Of a stretch of 64,000 nucleotides of DNA, positions 1 through 13,351 are shown piece by piece. The translations under genes were made by a program, and so were the position numbers. The first letter of the stretch is position 1, and each line of letters starts with the position of its first letter. The notes under the pieces are model-generated. The model saw only the letters and a list, made by a program, of their open reading frames with translations, was not told where the DNA came from and did not search any database. Source of the DNA: Tulasnella sp. 424 (Eukaryota; Basidiomycota; Agaricomycetes; Cantharellales; Tulasnellaceae); contig WSUB01000013.1 of NCBI GenBank assembly GCA_019633425.1, positions 62,001 through 126,000 on the forward strand, written 5' to 3'.

Positions 1-290
1 GAGATTGGATTGTTGTAAGGCGAGTTTCATCCACGAAGGCCGTGTAGACTATAGACGTTGGACCACAGTGAAGGAGTTCGTTGAATAACTTGTTCCCACC
101 ACCGACAGGTGAGTCGGAGGCGACATAACGTCGAAGGCCTGTTAATCGGCTTGACTTGGAGGCAGAGTTCGAATATGGAGATGAGAAGCTCATCTGGGAT
201 GTCGTCGATACTGGTCCGTTGTCCAGAAGTTGTGATCGATCCCGCCGCATTAGACCCCTGTTGGGCTGGCCTTCAGGGATGAAAGAAGAG
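1..290 (-). pseudogene. F-box protein 5' part, frameshifted copy (runs off left edge)
   Basis: The minus strand encodes an F-box segment (IPDELLISIFELCLQV, then CRLRLTCRWWEQVIQR and PSLWSNVYSLHG) that closely matches the F-box piece at 3927-4571. After SLHG the frame is lost: compared with the other copy one base is missing near 40-50 and a TGA follows. I see no ATG in frame before the F-box in either copy. F-box proteins normally link substrates to SCF ubiquitin ligases; this copy probably makes no full product. The rest of the locus lies outside the window, so the frameshift could be bypassed by a splice I cannot see. Confidence 0.6.
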
Positions 291-1412
291 AAGTGAGAAA
301 TGCCCGGTGCGCCTTGCGTCTAGCTGACATTTGTCAGTTTAGCGGACTGGTAGTTTTGACAGTTTAGGTGCAACAATGGGCGCACTTGGGTCTCCTAATC
401 CGCCCCTCAGGCTGCCTTGAAGTAAGGTACGGAACTGCCTTCGCCTGTCGACTAAGTTGCAAACATCCCAATGCGTAGAGCCCGTACCGTCTGATGCAAG
501 TAACGGGTAGGGGTTGGATGTTGGGTGATTTCTTGGTGGAGCGACATCCGCTCGGTAGTGGCGTAGACCAAACGGTAACAATATTAATGGGCATTGCAGT
601 CGACTCGTCGCTTTCCAAAACATTCTTGTCCCAGTACTCTCGGTCCTCAATTGCTCACTCCTCATCGATTGCAACATCCAACCAACACCGCTGGCATCAC
701 ATACTCAGGCTCGCTGCTCTTGCACATCTTCTGTTTTTTATTTATTGTCTCGTCTGGGGAATCTCTTGTCCCACAGCACCGTAATCCCAGGGGTTTATTT
801 GTAGACAGTAATCAAACTAGTTAGATACTCTAGAGCAGCCAGGAGAAGCAGCTAAAATACGAGTCCATGGCGTGGTGGACCCAAAAGAGCGATCTTCGGG
901 ATTCCGCCAACCGGTCACCTGACATTTTGACTTCTCGAGGCTGTACCTGAGCGAAGGGTAGGAACTCCCTTGTCCGAGGCAATCAGTTAAGCTGGATTCC
1001 TGCCAGTGTGGGGCACTCACCAGCTGCATCTGTATCGCCTCTACGGCAAAAACTCATTTGTAGCAAGCGTCGCGTTCGCAGGTTGATCTTTGGGAGACTG
1101 AGGGACTATATATGTACTTGGTGAAAACGAATCTGAGAAGGCTTAGAAACGCTATCTTATCTGCATCACCGAAGAAAGCGACATGGTGGTGTGCAAGGAA
1201 CATGAGCCAAGGTACTGCACAAGGATGTTGCCGCGTGTCCTTCGCCTCGAGGAAGCACGCTCCCAGGGGTCCATAACATTTACGACCCCCTATACAGTGA
1301 TTCACCACCCGGTCTCCTGTACCACCTCCATTCGCTGACCCCTCCTCGGCGAAGCCCCTACCTGAACGTTGAGTCGTTGACCCACCTAAACTCTCTCACG
1401 CTAAACCATCCG
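291..1412. other. Intergenic, left half duplicated from the F-box/KCH upstream region
   Basis: No gene is supported here. Bases up to about 760 align by eye with 4480-4960, the region between the second F-box piece and the KCH1 gene (shared stretches such as ctgtcgactaag and ctcatcgattgcaac/ctcatcagctacaag). Bases 800-1412 hold the presumed promoter of the kinase-TPR gene that starts at 1413. Short open frames on both strands show no family motif. Confidence 0.5.
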
Positions 1413-3889
1413 ATGCAAGTTGACAAGCACGACGACACTGACCCTCGTTCCTCTGGGTCCGATCCAGGTGATACCGGAAGTACACTCCTGATAAGCGGCA
1501 AATTAGTATGTCCTACCGGATCACAACGAATGGCCACAACTGCTCACCAAATCCTACCACTTACAGCGGAATAAGCTCCAGAAACTTTTGAAATGGCGAA
1601 TCCATCCGTCCTCGATCAAATTCCCTGAAGACGCTCGCGAGTTCCGCGGAGGATATGGGACAGTTTCGCGAGCGTTTTTAGTTTCCTCCTCCGGCTCTGA
1701 ACGGAGTGAGGACAACTCAACAGATACCGAAGACAAGAACAGGTCCGACGGCGGAACCCCCAGCCGAAAGGTCAGCACCAACGAGACATGTTTCGTATAA
1801 CAGGTCATTGAACAAGCCGCCGTCTTCCACATTTTAGACTGTAGCGGTAAAGAAAATGAAGATCGATAACGAAAAGGACAAAGAGCGAGTGTTGGGGGTG
1901 AGAATGAGTTACAGTATTCCAAGTCGAGCGTCCGCACTTCACTAAGTCGACGTCTTCTTAGTTAGCACTCAGGGAAGCGGGATTCTTAGCCGGGCTTTCC
2001 AACGAAAACGTCATCGAGCTTGGAGGATTTGTTGAAGATCTCTCCCAGGATAAGGTTTGGCTGGTGTTTCCCTGGGTAGCCAACGGGAATTTAAAGGAGT
2101 TTGTGGCCTCAGCTGACTGGGAAATTCCTGAACGAATCTGGCTGGTAAGATCAGGAGACCTCCTTTGAGTTATCATCTGAGACACTGTACGCCAGATCGA
2201 CGACGTGGTGGGGGGAGTGGAGTACCTTCATAGTCGGGATCCGCCGATATACCACGGCGATCTTAAATCGGTGGGTCCAGAGGTTATTGTTATCCGACGC
2301 CTGTAAGGCTTAACTCTACACTGCGTACTAGGTCAACATCTTGGTGAACTCAGGACATCGCGCCATTATCACGGACTTCGGTTCTGCCCGTCGTCTCCCG
2401 CAAAAGGCTCCTCCCATGCAACCCAAAAGAAGCGAAAACGGAGCGCAGCCAGCACTCTTACTCGAGACAGAATTTTGTGAAGCCACCAAAACTGTAACCC
2501 TGACAGGCAATCAGTATACACTGCGCTGGGCTGCTCCAGAGCTGCTCATGGACGATGAACCTGGCCTCTGGAGTGATATCTGGGCATTAGGCTGGATATT
2601 TTATGAGGTATACAAAGACTCGAAATTTGTGCTCGACAGAAGCTTACAACCAAAGCTGAAATAGGTTATGACGAACGCCATTCCATTTGAAAATGTCCAA
2701 AAGGACTCCGTCGTTGTCATACACGTCATTCAGGGAGATCTCCCATCCGTCGCTGATCACGCCCGCATGGTGTTAATTCGGGCACTTTATTCACTAATGA
2801 CCACGTGTTGGAACATCGATCCCAGCAAGCGGCCAACGGCTGAAGATTGCCGAAAGTCAATGAACTGGATGGTGAGTGGTCCCGGCTTTGTGTTGCTTGG
2901 ACGCAATTTGACCTGTCGCCACATAGCCAATGATTATTCCGGATCGGCAGCGGGTCGCAAATACATCGGTTTCGCGAACTCGCTCTGCCAAGCTTCTCAT
3001 AAAAATGTCGGAAATGCATAGAGTTCAGAATGACTATATCAACGCGTCAAAACTTCTCACCGAGGCCTTGGCCATCTGCACGGATAACGCTGACAATGCA
3101 GGAAAAGCCGATGCTCTCCTTGGTCTCGCCGAAGTGAATCGGGGTCAAGACAATTACAGCAAGGCCGTTGGGCTTTACAGGGAGGTTCTCCAAATGTACA
3201 CCGACATCGGCAACAGACAAGGAAGAGCCGACGCTTTTTTCGGTCTTGCTGATGTGCATCGGCTTCAAAGCAAGTCCAGCGAGGCCGTCACGTTCTACTC
3301 CGAGGTTATCCAAATCTGCGCCAAAACAGGCAACAAAAGACTCGAAGCCAACGCTTTGTGGGGTCTTGCTGAGGTACATCGAGCTCAAAAGGACTACAAC
3401 AAAGCCGTTACGTTCTATTCCGAGAATGTCCAAGTCTGCACCCAAATCGGCGACAGACGAGGGAGAGCTGACGCTCTTGTGGGTCTCGCTGACGTGCATT
3501 GGGATCAAGGCGAGAACAGTGAAGCCGTTCCGCTCTACTCCGAGGCCATCCAAATCTGTACCGACACCGGCGACAGACAGGGGAAAACCTACGCTCTACA
3601 GGGTCTCGCGAGGGTGCATCGCCAGCGAAAACAGTACAGCCAGGCCGTTCAGCTTTTCTCCGAAGTCCTGCAAATCTGCACTGACATTGGCGACAGGCAC
3701 GGAAGAGCCTCGACTCTGGCGTACCTTGCCGGCGTCCATCGCGAGCAGGATCAGCACGAAGACGCAACACGCCTTTATGAAGAAGCTGCCGGAATTTTCG
3801 AAGAAATCGGAGATACTCAGCGCGCAGAGGAGGCATTATCCCTCGCCTCTGCAGCCCGTCAACAGCTCGAACCAGCGGAGGCCGAATGA
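1413..3889 (+). CDS. Protein kinase-TPR fusion protein (divergent paralog of the array at 44-64 kb)
   Basis: Eight-exon model: 1413-1505, 1576-1770, 1838-1897, 1962-2144, 2196-2270, 2332-2607, 2665-2871, 2927-3889, all introns phase 0, giving 683 aa. The first ~363 aa form a tyrosine-kinase-like (TKL type) domain: glycine loop FRGGYGTVSRAF, ATP lysine in VAVKKM, catalytic loop HGDLKSVNILV, ITDFGSAR, WAAPELL and SDIWALGW. The remainder is about seven 40-aa TPR-type repeats (pattern ADALxGLAxVHRxQxxYxxA). Exons 4, 5 and 7 are 183, 75 and 207 nt, exactly as in the three array genes, so this is an old member of the same family. The catalytic residues look intact. Substrate and pathway are unknown; TPRs usually bind proteins. 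An upstream TTG frame exists but 1413 is the first in-frame ATG. Confidence 0.85.
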
Positions 3890-3926
3890 TGTCTCGCCGA
3901 GTCATTTTGAGATCAACCGAAATTTT

Positions 3927-4571
3927 TCATAGTTCGTGTATGCGTGTTTCTGTAAAGGATTGTGAGCTATATATGTATCCCATTGACTGAGATTTTTGGT
4001 ACTCCATAGAAGATAAGGAGAGGCTCTTCAGCGCCGGGGGAGTGGGTTGATGCAGATGAGCGAGCGCAGGAGATTGATTGACAGCTGGGCGGAAGGGAAG
4101 GATGATCGAAAGGGCCTCTGTACGGTGCAGTTCTCGTACGACCGTGGCTATCGCAGCTCCACTTGAGAACCCAGCGACCTCAGCGGTCAGCGGTTGCAGA
4201 TTGGATCGTTGTAAAGCGAGGTTGGTCCACTTTACGCCGTGCAGACTACAGACGTTGGACCACAATGAAGGGGTTCGTTGAATGACTTGTTCCCACCACC
4301 GACAGGTAAGTCTGAGGCGGCATAGAGTCGAAGGCCTGTTCATCAATTTGACTTGAAGGAAGAGTTCGAAGACGGAGATGAGAAGCTCCTCTGGGATGTC
4401 GTTGATGCTGGTCCGTTGTCCAGAAGCTGTGGTCGATCCCGCAGCATTAGGCCCGTATTGGGCTGACCTAAATGGATGAGGGAAGAAAAGTGAAAGATGC
4501 TCAGCGCACCTTGGTTTTAGCTCACATCGTTTCGTCTGGTACCACTGGGACTTATGCCAGTTCAGGCGCAA
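3927..4571 (-). pseudogene. Truncated F-box protein fragment
   Basis: An open frame carries an F-box (INDIPEELLISVFELFLQV, CRLRLTCRWWEQVIQRTPSLW) followed by only ~120 aa before a stop. Intact F-box proteins elsewhere in this window are ~485 aa. There is no in-frame ATG ahead of the F-box, although a possible 3' splice site (CATCCATTTAG at about 4475) would allow a lost or unseen upstream exon. It matches the fragment at 1-290. The frame is otherwise clean for 200 codons, so the decay is recent or the gene uses an upstream start exon that I could not find. It lies tail to tail with the kinase-TPR gene and head to head with KCH1. Confidence 0.55.
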
Positions 4572-4960
4572 CGGTGGGCGCAGTGAGATCCGCTAATCCT
4601 CGTTCACCTCTGTGAGCTGGGGGCTGGTTTTCTTCCCTGTCGACTAAGCGGCAGGTGTCCCAATATCGATACGTCGAGCCTATACCGACTTGTCGCAAAT
4701 AACCAGCAGGGAGAGGTTGCAATATTTGGATGGTTTCTTAGTTGAAACAACGTCCGCCCGGCGGAAGTGTAACGGCGGAGTTTAGAGATCCGAGGCCGAA
4801 CGGTAACACCGGACGTTGCACTCTGCGCTTTTCCAGAGCACTCTTTTCTCCGCACTCTCATTTCTCAATCGCTCGCTCCTCATCAGCTACAAGATCCAGC
4901 GGCGGAAAACTCAACACCGCTCGCACCAAACACTCCCTGCTCTCGCAGAAACCACCTTCT
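4190..4960. repeat. Duplicated block shared with 1-760
   Basis: This block contains the 5' half of the F-box fragment and much of the KCH1 upstream region, and it aligns in the same orientation with the left edge of the window, offset about 4.19 kb. The intact kinase-TPR gene lies between the copies. The simplest reading is a tandem duplication of a unit of about 4.2 kb whose left member is mostly outside the window. Confidence 0.6.
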
Positions 4961-5093
4961 TTTCCCTTCGCTCGTTTCCACCCGTTGTTTCGCCGGTCGA
5001 ATCTCCCACTCAAAGTCTCAGCCGCACCTGCGGTCATTTTAGCCAAATCCCTCGACAAAAAATCAACCATCTTCTGAAGCTGAACCAACAAGA

Positions 5094-6708
5094 ATGTGTG
5101 GTACTGGTCCAGCGTGGAAGCGTGAAGTGGTGCAAGATCACAAGGCATGTTTGCTGGCCAACGGCATAGCAGTCCAGGTCGCAACTAACTCCACTTCGCT
5201 ACCTAATACCCATAGTTTGACTTTATAGACACCCGCGACTATCACACCAAGAACTTCGGCGTCCGAGTGCAGTACCTATGGATCTACGTCCTTGTGGCCA
5301 AGTCCTTCCTCGTCTACCTTTCCGACATTTACACCGCCATCACAATGCTCACCTCTAAGACCTGGAGCTCGTCCATCTACACTCGTTGCCCTCCAGATGA
5401 ATGTCCAACAGTGTCTTTTGAGGTTGGACGATGGATTTTTGTGGCGTGCATTATCTTTTCCTTCCTCTTGGTACGCTACGTTTCCCGTTGTCAAGCTACA
5501 CATCAGCAGCTTCGCTCATCTCATCCCATTTTTAGTTGGCGTACGAAGCACAGAAAGCCAAGAAAATCATCGCAAGTCGAGATATCTCCTACGCTTTCAC
5601 AAACGTTATGGCCAACTCCTACTACAGTCTACGTGGGTCCTTGTTCGACGCTAAAAATATCGCGCGCAGCACTTTTAACGTTCGACCGTTCACAGGGTCT
5701 TACAACCACTTCTGCTTCTTCTCCCAAATTGAGAACTCGACCAAGAAAAAGGACGACTTCGCATTCTTTATCTTCTTCACCTTCAAAGGTATGCTTTCTA
5801 CGTCTGTATCCCCTGCTTTGGTGGATTACTAAATGAGAGTCTATAGAATGGAAGCGTGTTCTGCTAGCCGATGGGCCCCGTCAGTCAATCAACGCTTTGA
5901 CACTTTACTCCTTCTGGGTCGCAAACGGTCGAGGCAATCCTTTTGAGAAGATCAGCGATTACTACAACGGCAACTACGTTACCGGAATACTCCTGGTCAC
6001 CATGGTCTTCACCGTCACCATTTTCCTTGGCTCTCTTTTGTTGCTCTGCATCGCAGCGGTTCTCTACGTACCACTCTTGTGCTACATCAGAGGAAACCTT
6101 AAGGTAAAATCTCGAGAAGATCAAATCGTTATGGGATGCTAATCCGACGTTTCCAGGAATATTGCTGCCACAAAGTCGACAAACGTATTGCTGAATTGAT
6201 CAAGAAGAAGACTCAGCAACGTGTACAGAAGGCTGCCGTGTTGGCGAAGAAGGAAGCTGCTGGAGATTTCTCGCATCTCAAAGGAAAGAAAGGAGCCGAC
6301 GCCGTCTCAATGAAGCAGCCAACACTACCCGTCCTATCCCCTGATGACGATCCATTGGCACCACCAACCCACGCCCGTCGGGGATCCCAACCACTCACTC
6401 ACCAGCAGTATTGGGATCACGAGAACAAGTCAGAATACGCTGCAAGCACGTACGGAGGGAGCGCGCATCCGAACGACTACCATGACTATCCGCCAATGCC
6501 GGGTTACTACCAGCAGCAACCAGGAAACGAGTCGCTGTACTCTTACGACGACTATTACCGGCAGCCTCCAGCAGCGTATCAGGATGAGAGCACGACCAAC
6601 CTCACTCAGTCCGCAGCGCCGATAGCTGGGCATCAGCAACAGCCCCAGTATTACGGCAACTACGGCACCCATGACCTTAAAGGCGGTCAGGGCGGTTTTG
6701 CAGTGTAA
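5094..6708 (+). CDS. KCH1: KCH-type fungal potassium channel/transporter
   Basis: Exons 5094-5144, 5216-5470, 5536-5632, 5696-5788, 5847-6103, 6157-6708; 434 aa. The protein opens with the family signature around DHKFDFIDTRDYH and has hydrophobic helices near YLWIYVLVAKSFLVYL, RWIFVACIIFSFLL and GILLVTMVFTVTIFLGSLLLL, plus the conserved FFSQIENSTKKKDDFAFFIFF-type core and LLADGPRQ..NALTLYS. The C-terminal tail is soluble and rich in Gln, Tyr and Pro. Yeast Kch1/Kch2 (Prm6) are membrane proteins for low-affinity K+ uptake that support calcium influx. Intron 1 appears to be GC-AG (AAG|GCATGT), needed to join the ATG exon in frame. The intron at 5633-5695 is 63 nt and in frame; if retained it adds 21 aa. 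Confidence 0.85.
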
Positions 6709-7098
6709 TTAGGCTGTGTCAGTTTCCCTTTTTCCTCTCCTTCTCTCTCTCTCTCATCCCTCCTACGCTACTTCGCCACGTCTCCGCACTCCTGCACGTT
6801 CTTGGCTCGTTCTCTGGCTCACGTCACCTTCGTTTTTACGCGCTCCCTTCCGGCCCCTCACTCGCTTCCCCTTTTATTATTTTTGGTATTTCCTCCCTAT
6901 TTCTTTTCGCTAGTCCACTGTATTCCAACACCGTCAAATGCAAAGGGTATATCAAATCGTTCTCCAGATATTTTGTGACAACGGGCGGCTAGTGGACTGA
7001 CCAAAGTTGTCGGTTGTTTGTTGTCATTTCTCGGACCATGCAACTTTTGGCAACCATCTCGTGCACGTGCATAAACTGGACTCCAGTCTACAAGGGAC
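6709..7098. other. Intergenic between KCH1 and IMP2
   Basis: Starts with a pyrimidine-rich stretch (TTCCCTTTTTCC, CTCTCTCTCTC) just after the KCH1 stop, as is common in fungal 3' ends. The rest holds the IMP2 upstream region. An ATG at 7038 is out of frame with the protease and short. Nothing else seen. Confidence 0.5.
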
Positions 7099-7913
7099 AT
7101 GTGGGCCCGCTTTAAGTACGGCTTTAAGAAAGAACATCTCTATTGGATCCCACCTGCAATATTTGTCAATACCCAGGTTGTGACCATCACAAATGTCCGG
7201 GGTCGGAGCATGCAGGTGGGTCAAACCTTCCTCAGTCCAAGCGAAGAGACGGCTTATGATTCTGAAAAGCCTACGTTCAATCCAGACTCAAACCAACTAT
7301 TCTCTGATGTAGTTCTGCTGGATCGTGCCAGCACGTCGCCGTGGTTAACTTGGTACGGCCAGTACTTTGGAATCTGGAGACCCAAGTTCGAGCGTGGAGA
7401 CATTGTCGTCATGCGGTGCGCACTAGGCGTAGTTGAATTACTGCTGTTTCTAAAGCCTTATTTTTGGGCCTGTTAGGTCACCGGATGATCCGACCAAGAG
7501 GATAATCAAGCGAATCGTGGCGACTGAGTACGACGTCGTGAAAACAATGCCTCCTCATCCAGACGCGGTCGTTCAAGTACCGCAAGGACACGTCTGGGTT
7601 GAAGGAGATGAGCCGTTCCATTCAAAGGATAGCAATTACTTTGGCCCTGTGAGTTCAAGCCTATCATCCAGTAGTCGATTGTTCTGACGCCTTTCCCGCC
7701 GCTTTTCAGGCTTCCCTTGGACTCGTAGAAGGCAAGATCAAAGGGATTGTTTGGCCGCCCTCTCGTGTTGGACCTGTACCTCCTCCGCCGCCTTCGCGTT
7801 CGGCGAAGAGGGTGTTCAAGGGTTGGCCCGGAATGTCGGAGCGGATTGGCAAACAAGGCGGTGGCTCGCCGGGGATTATCGTATACGGGGACTCGCTTAA
7901 TGAAAATCCATAG
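7099..7913 (+). CDS. IMP2: Mitochondrial inner membrane protease subunit 2
   Basis: Exons 7099-7215, 7270-7415, 7477-7648, 7710-7913; 212 aa. A single N-terminal hydrophobic segment (LYWIPPAIFVNTQVVTI) is followed by GRSMQPTFNPD, where Ser37 is the expected nucleophile of S26 signal peptidases, then FERGDIVVMRSPDDP and KRIIKRIVA, where Lys99 is the expected general base. [29 protein letters not shown] and GIVWPPSRVG complete the family pattern. Length and motif order match eukaryotic IMP2/IMMP2L. The family cleaves sorting signals of proteins facing the intermembrane space, working with IMP1. The C-terminal 30 aa (Pro- and Gly-rich) are an extension beyond the core fold. Confidence 0.92.
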
Positions 7914-8533
7914 CTGTTGGCCTTTGGAGCGGAACCCATAGCTTCAAACCGCTCGTCCGAGAGTGTTTGCGCACGACTCGTGCATCGACCTTTTGGCTCG
8001 TATTCATCGACTGACCTTACGACTCAGTGTCGAGAATTACGAGTGTACTATTCCGCGAGGTGCGACGTATATAGTAAGCTCAGGAAGTGAATTCAATGTA
8101 CACCGCATCAATCCCCTCTAAACCTAACTTCCTATGGGCGGAGGATGATACGGGTGCCGCTTGTTTCCGAGCCAGTTGCGAAAGCGGACCCTAGAGACCG
8201 GCACGAGGCGAGTTAAAGTCTTTCAAATCTTTCCAATCGAACCATTTCACTCTGGTTTGGCGAGCATCGGTTTTTGGTCGCTCCGTACGAGGTCCGAGTC
8301 GTGGGAGTCGGGAAAGCACCTGACTCTGGCTCCGAAAGAATTACGTTTCTTCCGTTCCTTGACTTTGAGACAACTCCCCTCAACTATCGAATCGTTGAAA
8401 ATAAACTATCCGCTACTCGGTACGTACGCTTTTGAATCTTGCCCGCGCGTGTGTCCACGAGTTAATCAACCCGACTCCTGTTTCTTTTAACATTCTGATC
8501 CCTCCATCCTCGCAGCCACAACGAAGAGCCAAA
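7914..8533. other. Intergenic upstream of the F-box gene
   Basis: No gene supported. A frame open from 8432 runs into the F-box gene and would add 34 aa (MNLARACVHEL...), but the F-box consensus MSISSLPEE starts at 8534, which I take as the start. ctatccgctactcggtacg and similar stretches show no recognisable element. Confidence 0.45.
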
Positions 8534-9997
8534 ATGTCCATCTCATCACTTCCAGAGGAGATATTTATTCAAATCGTGGAGATCCTGGTGCAACCCTACG
8601 ATGAGCAACGTTCCGCCAGACTTGACACTCTGCGGCTAGTTTGTCGTCCATGGAACAAATTGATCCAGCGGACTTCGTCCCTCTGGACCTACATATGGAA
8701 CGGGACCAGCAACACATACGTAGAGCAAGCGCTTCTTCGCTCCGGGACTCTTGGCCTCAAGGTGCGGGCTTCACACTGGAGCAAGCTCAAGAATCAAAAC
8801 AGAGAGCGCTTCTGGTCGGCCGTCCTTCCTCACATCGATCGTTGGGAGCATGCGGAGCTTGAACTGAGGCTCTGGGAAATCATTCCACTCGCACGCGCAG
8901 GAACGGCAGCGCCTAGATTGCGGAGCCTAGTCCTGGGCCACGGAAAGCGGCAGGCCATCGATGGACTCTTCCCTTGGCCGTTGCCCAATCTCGAATCACT
9001 CGAAATTCGAGACGGCGGCTTCCGGTGGACCCCACAGCAATTTCCTTCAGCACGGCTCAAATACCTCTACATCGCTGGAAAAAATGGGGGTCCCAATCTT
9101 CCCGATTTCGTTGATATCGTTCGAAGATGCCAGGAGCTTGTCAGTTTGCATCTCACCATGCCCTTTCAGGGCTCACGTGTGGTGAAGAACTTGGCATCGA
9201 TAAGCTTACCAAACCTGGAAATCATCGCTCTGGGGTTTTATCCAAAGATGGCTGACAAGTGCAAACTCCTCGAAGCCCTCCACGTTCCCAAATGCCGACT
9301 CATCACCTTCCAGTTCGACTCTTGGAGCGCAAACACCCCTCAATTTGAGGTTTTCGAGAGCCTAGCCGGTCGCATCGGGACCGCTAAAGTTCAAAATCGT
9401 GCCATCCTAGAGCTCCAAGGATCCGGGAACGGGATGGACGTGGATTGCGATATTAGAGCAACCGATGGTGGTGGCAGCCTCTTCCGTTTGAGGCTCGTGT
9501 CTCTCTCGCTCGCCGGCCAGGTCCTCGAAGCGGTCGGACCCTTTTTCCATCGCTTGGTTAGCAGCTTTGGGCCCAATGCCGGGTGGGATATCCGAGTGAT
9601 GAACAGAGAGTCAGGGTTTCTGGCCCCCATGCTCTCAGTATTTAGAGCCGACTTTCCAACCACTCTAACTTTGACCATAACTCGCCCTGTGTCACGAATT
9701 CCATCGTGGTACCTTCATGACCCACTCCTCCCCCTATATGCTCGAACCAGTAACCCGAAGTTCCCATGCCTCGAGCAGCTCGAAATACCGTACTGCAAAG
9801 CATTTGCGAACGGAATTCTTTGGATGATTATGGAGAAGATAAACCCAGCCTCCGGGGATAGGATGGCCTCAGTGTGGATGCGGATCAAGGTGCCGAAGGA
9901 CATGGATGAATTCGAGAGAGTAGAACTGGCGTGGTTGGCAGATCAGGTTCCAAACCTCACGGTTCTGGAGACCGACAGCCTCCTGCGCGAATCATAG
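8534..9997 (+). CDS. F-box protein, single exon
   Basis: A 487-aa intronless frame begins with an F-box (SLPEEIFIQIVEIL, LRLVCRPWNKLIQRTSSLWTYI) and continues with leucine-rich, weakly repeated segments (LRSLVLGHG, NLESLEIRDG, LKYLYIAG, CQELVSLHLTM, LPNLEIIALG) typical of basidiomycete F-box/LRR-like proteins. Such proteins connect substrates to the SKP1-CUL1 ubiquitin ligase; the substrate is not predictable. It has the same layout as the tandem pair at 26.3 and 29.0 kb (F-box, 'NPSLW/TSSLW', leucine-rich body, 'TLTI/HMLHL' near residue 375) but is clearly diverged. It is convergent with ATE1, with 158 bp between stops. Confidence 0.85.
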   Translation: MSISSLPEEIFIQIVEILVQPYDEQRSARLDTLRLVCRPWNKLIQRTSSLWTYIWNGTSNTYVEQALLRSGTLGLKVRASHWSKLKNQNRERFWSAVLPHIDRWEHAELELRLWEIIPLARAGTAAPRLRSLVLGHGKRQAIDGLFPWPLPNLESLEIRDGGFRWTPQQFPSARLKYLYIAGKNGGPNLPDFVDIVRRCQELVSLHLTMPFQGSRVVKNLASISLPNLEIIALGFYPKMADKCKLLEALHVPKCRLITFQFDSWSANTPQFEVFESLAGRIGTAKVQNRAILELQGSGNGMDVDCDIRATDGGGSLFRLRLVSLSLAGQVLEAVGPFFHRLVSSFGPNAGWDIRVMNRESGFLAPMLSVFRADFPTTLTLTITRPVSRIPSWYLHDPLLPLYARTSNPKFPCLEQLEIPYCKAFANGILWMIMEKINPASGDRMASVWMRIKVPKDMDEFERVELAWLADQVPNLTVLETDSLLRES

Positions 9998-10155
9998 GAC
10001 AATTTGGAGTTGCGGTATGGCTATAGTATATATAGACTTGGATGGATTCCAAATGCGGGGTTTTCTTCGTCCGTAACCTGACCCTTACTATTTCATTCAA
10101 ACCTTTTATCATTGTTTTCCAATGTTGCATACTAAGAAAAATACAATTCTAAAGA

Positions 10156-12529
<2,374 letters not shown>

Positions 12530-13351
12530 GTGGTTCCGCGATGCTGTGCTCTTTGTGTTTCCCGTTTTAGGGTATGTATGAAAGGGAAGGATCAAGGGGG
12601 GCGTCAGTTGATATTTTAGGGGACCTGGTTGTTTGACGAGCGGTGGTGGTTAACTTGAGCCCGTCCCCGAGTTCGATGTGTTCGAAAGTAGTACCCGGTG
12701 AGTCGGAGGTTGCCGATCGGACCTAGGCCCCTTGCAAAATGATTCATGTGCGCGCAAGTTGCTTTGATTCTTTGCACCCGGGAATAAACAAGACGGAGAG
12801 GGTCTGCGCTTGCAACTGAGGTGCAAATGATATTCCCCGAGAAGGGACTCACTAGAAGTACACATTGCGTATGTACGATAACGAACACGCGACAAGAGAG
12901 AAGGGCGGCAACCAAAACGAAGATCATCTATAAACAAAGAAAGACGCAAAAAAAGAAGAACGAGGAAATGAGTACATGCGATTGGTAAAAGGGAAAAAGA
13001 GGGCATTAATTGAGTCACTGCTTTGGACTACTACATACTGGAAGATAGAGAAGGTTTTGCTACATGGATTGACTAGATGAGGGTGAATTTGTTGCTTTGG
13101 GAAAAAGAGAAAAAAAGAAAACGGGGTGAACGGAAAGATAAAGTTACACAGCACAACAACACGAGAACGAAAAAAAAAGAATCTCAAACCCAGAAAAGAG
13201 ACGGCAGGGAAAACGAGTATACGAAGAGTGTTCGATAAGGGTTGCGAAGTTTATGGTGGGGATGAAGAAAAAAGTCTATAGATGAGGGAGGGGGGTGGGT
13301 GAGAGATCAAGGTAAAAGCCAAAGGATGTCCCGGCAGTGCGGTAATTGCAC
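12530..13351. other. Intergenic: ATE1 promoter and 3' region of the Gln/His-rich gene
   Basis: Both flanking genes are on the minus strand, so this holds the ATE1 promoter (near 12530) and the 3' untranslated region of the gene ending at 13352. The 12900-13280 part is strongly purine-rich on the plus strand (aaagaagaacg, gaaaaagagaaaaaaagaaaacg). Minus-strand frames here are low-complexity and not supported. Confidence 0.45.

Noticed and set aside
8432..8533. Upstream in-frame ATG extending the F-box protein by 34 aa
   Set aside because: The F-box consensus starts at 8534 with the same MxISSLPEE form as D1 and D2; the extension is not similar to anything.
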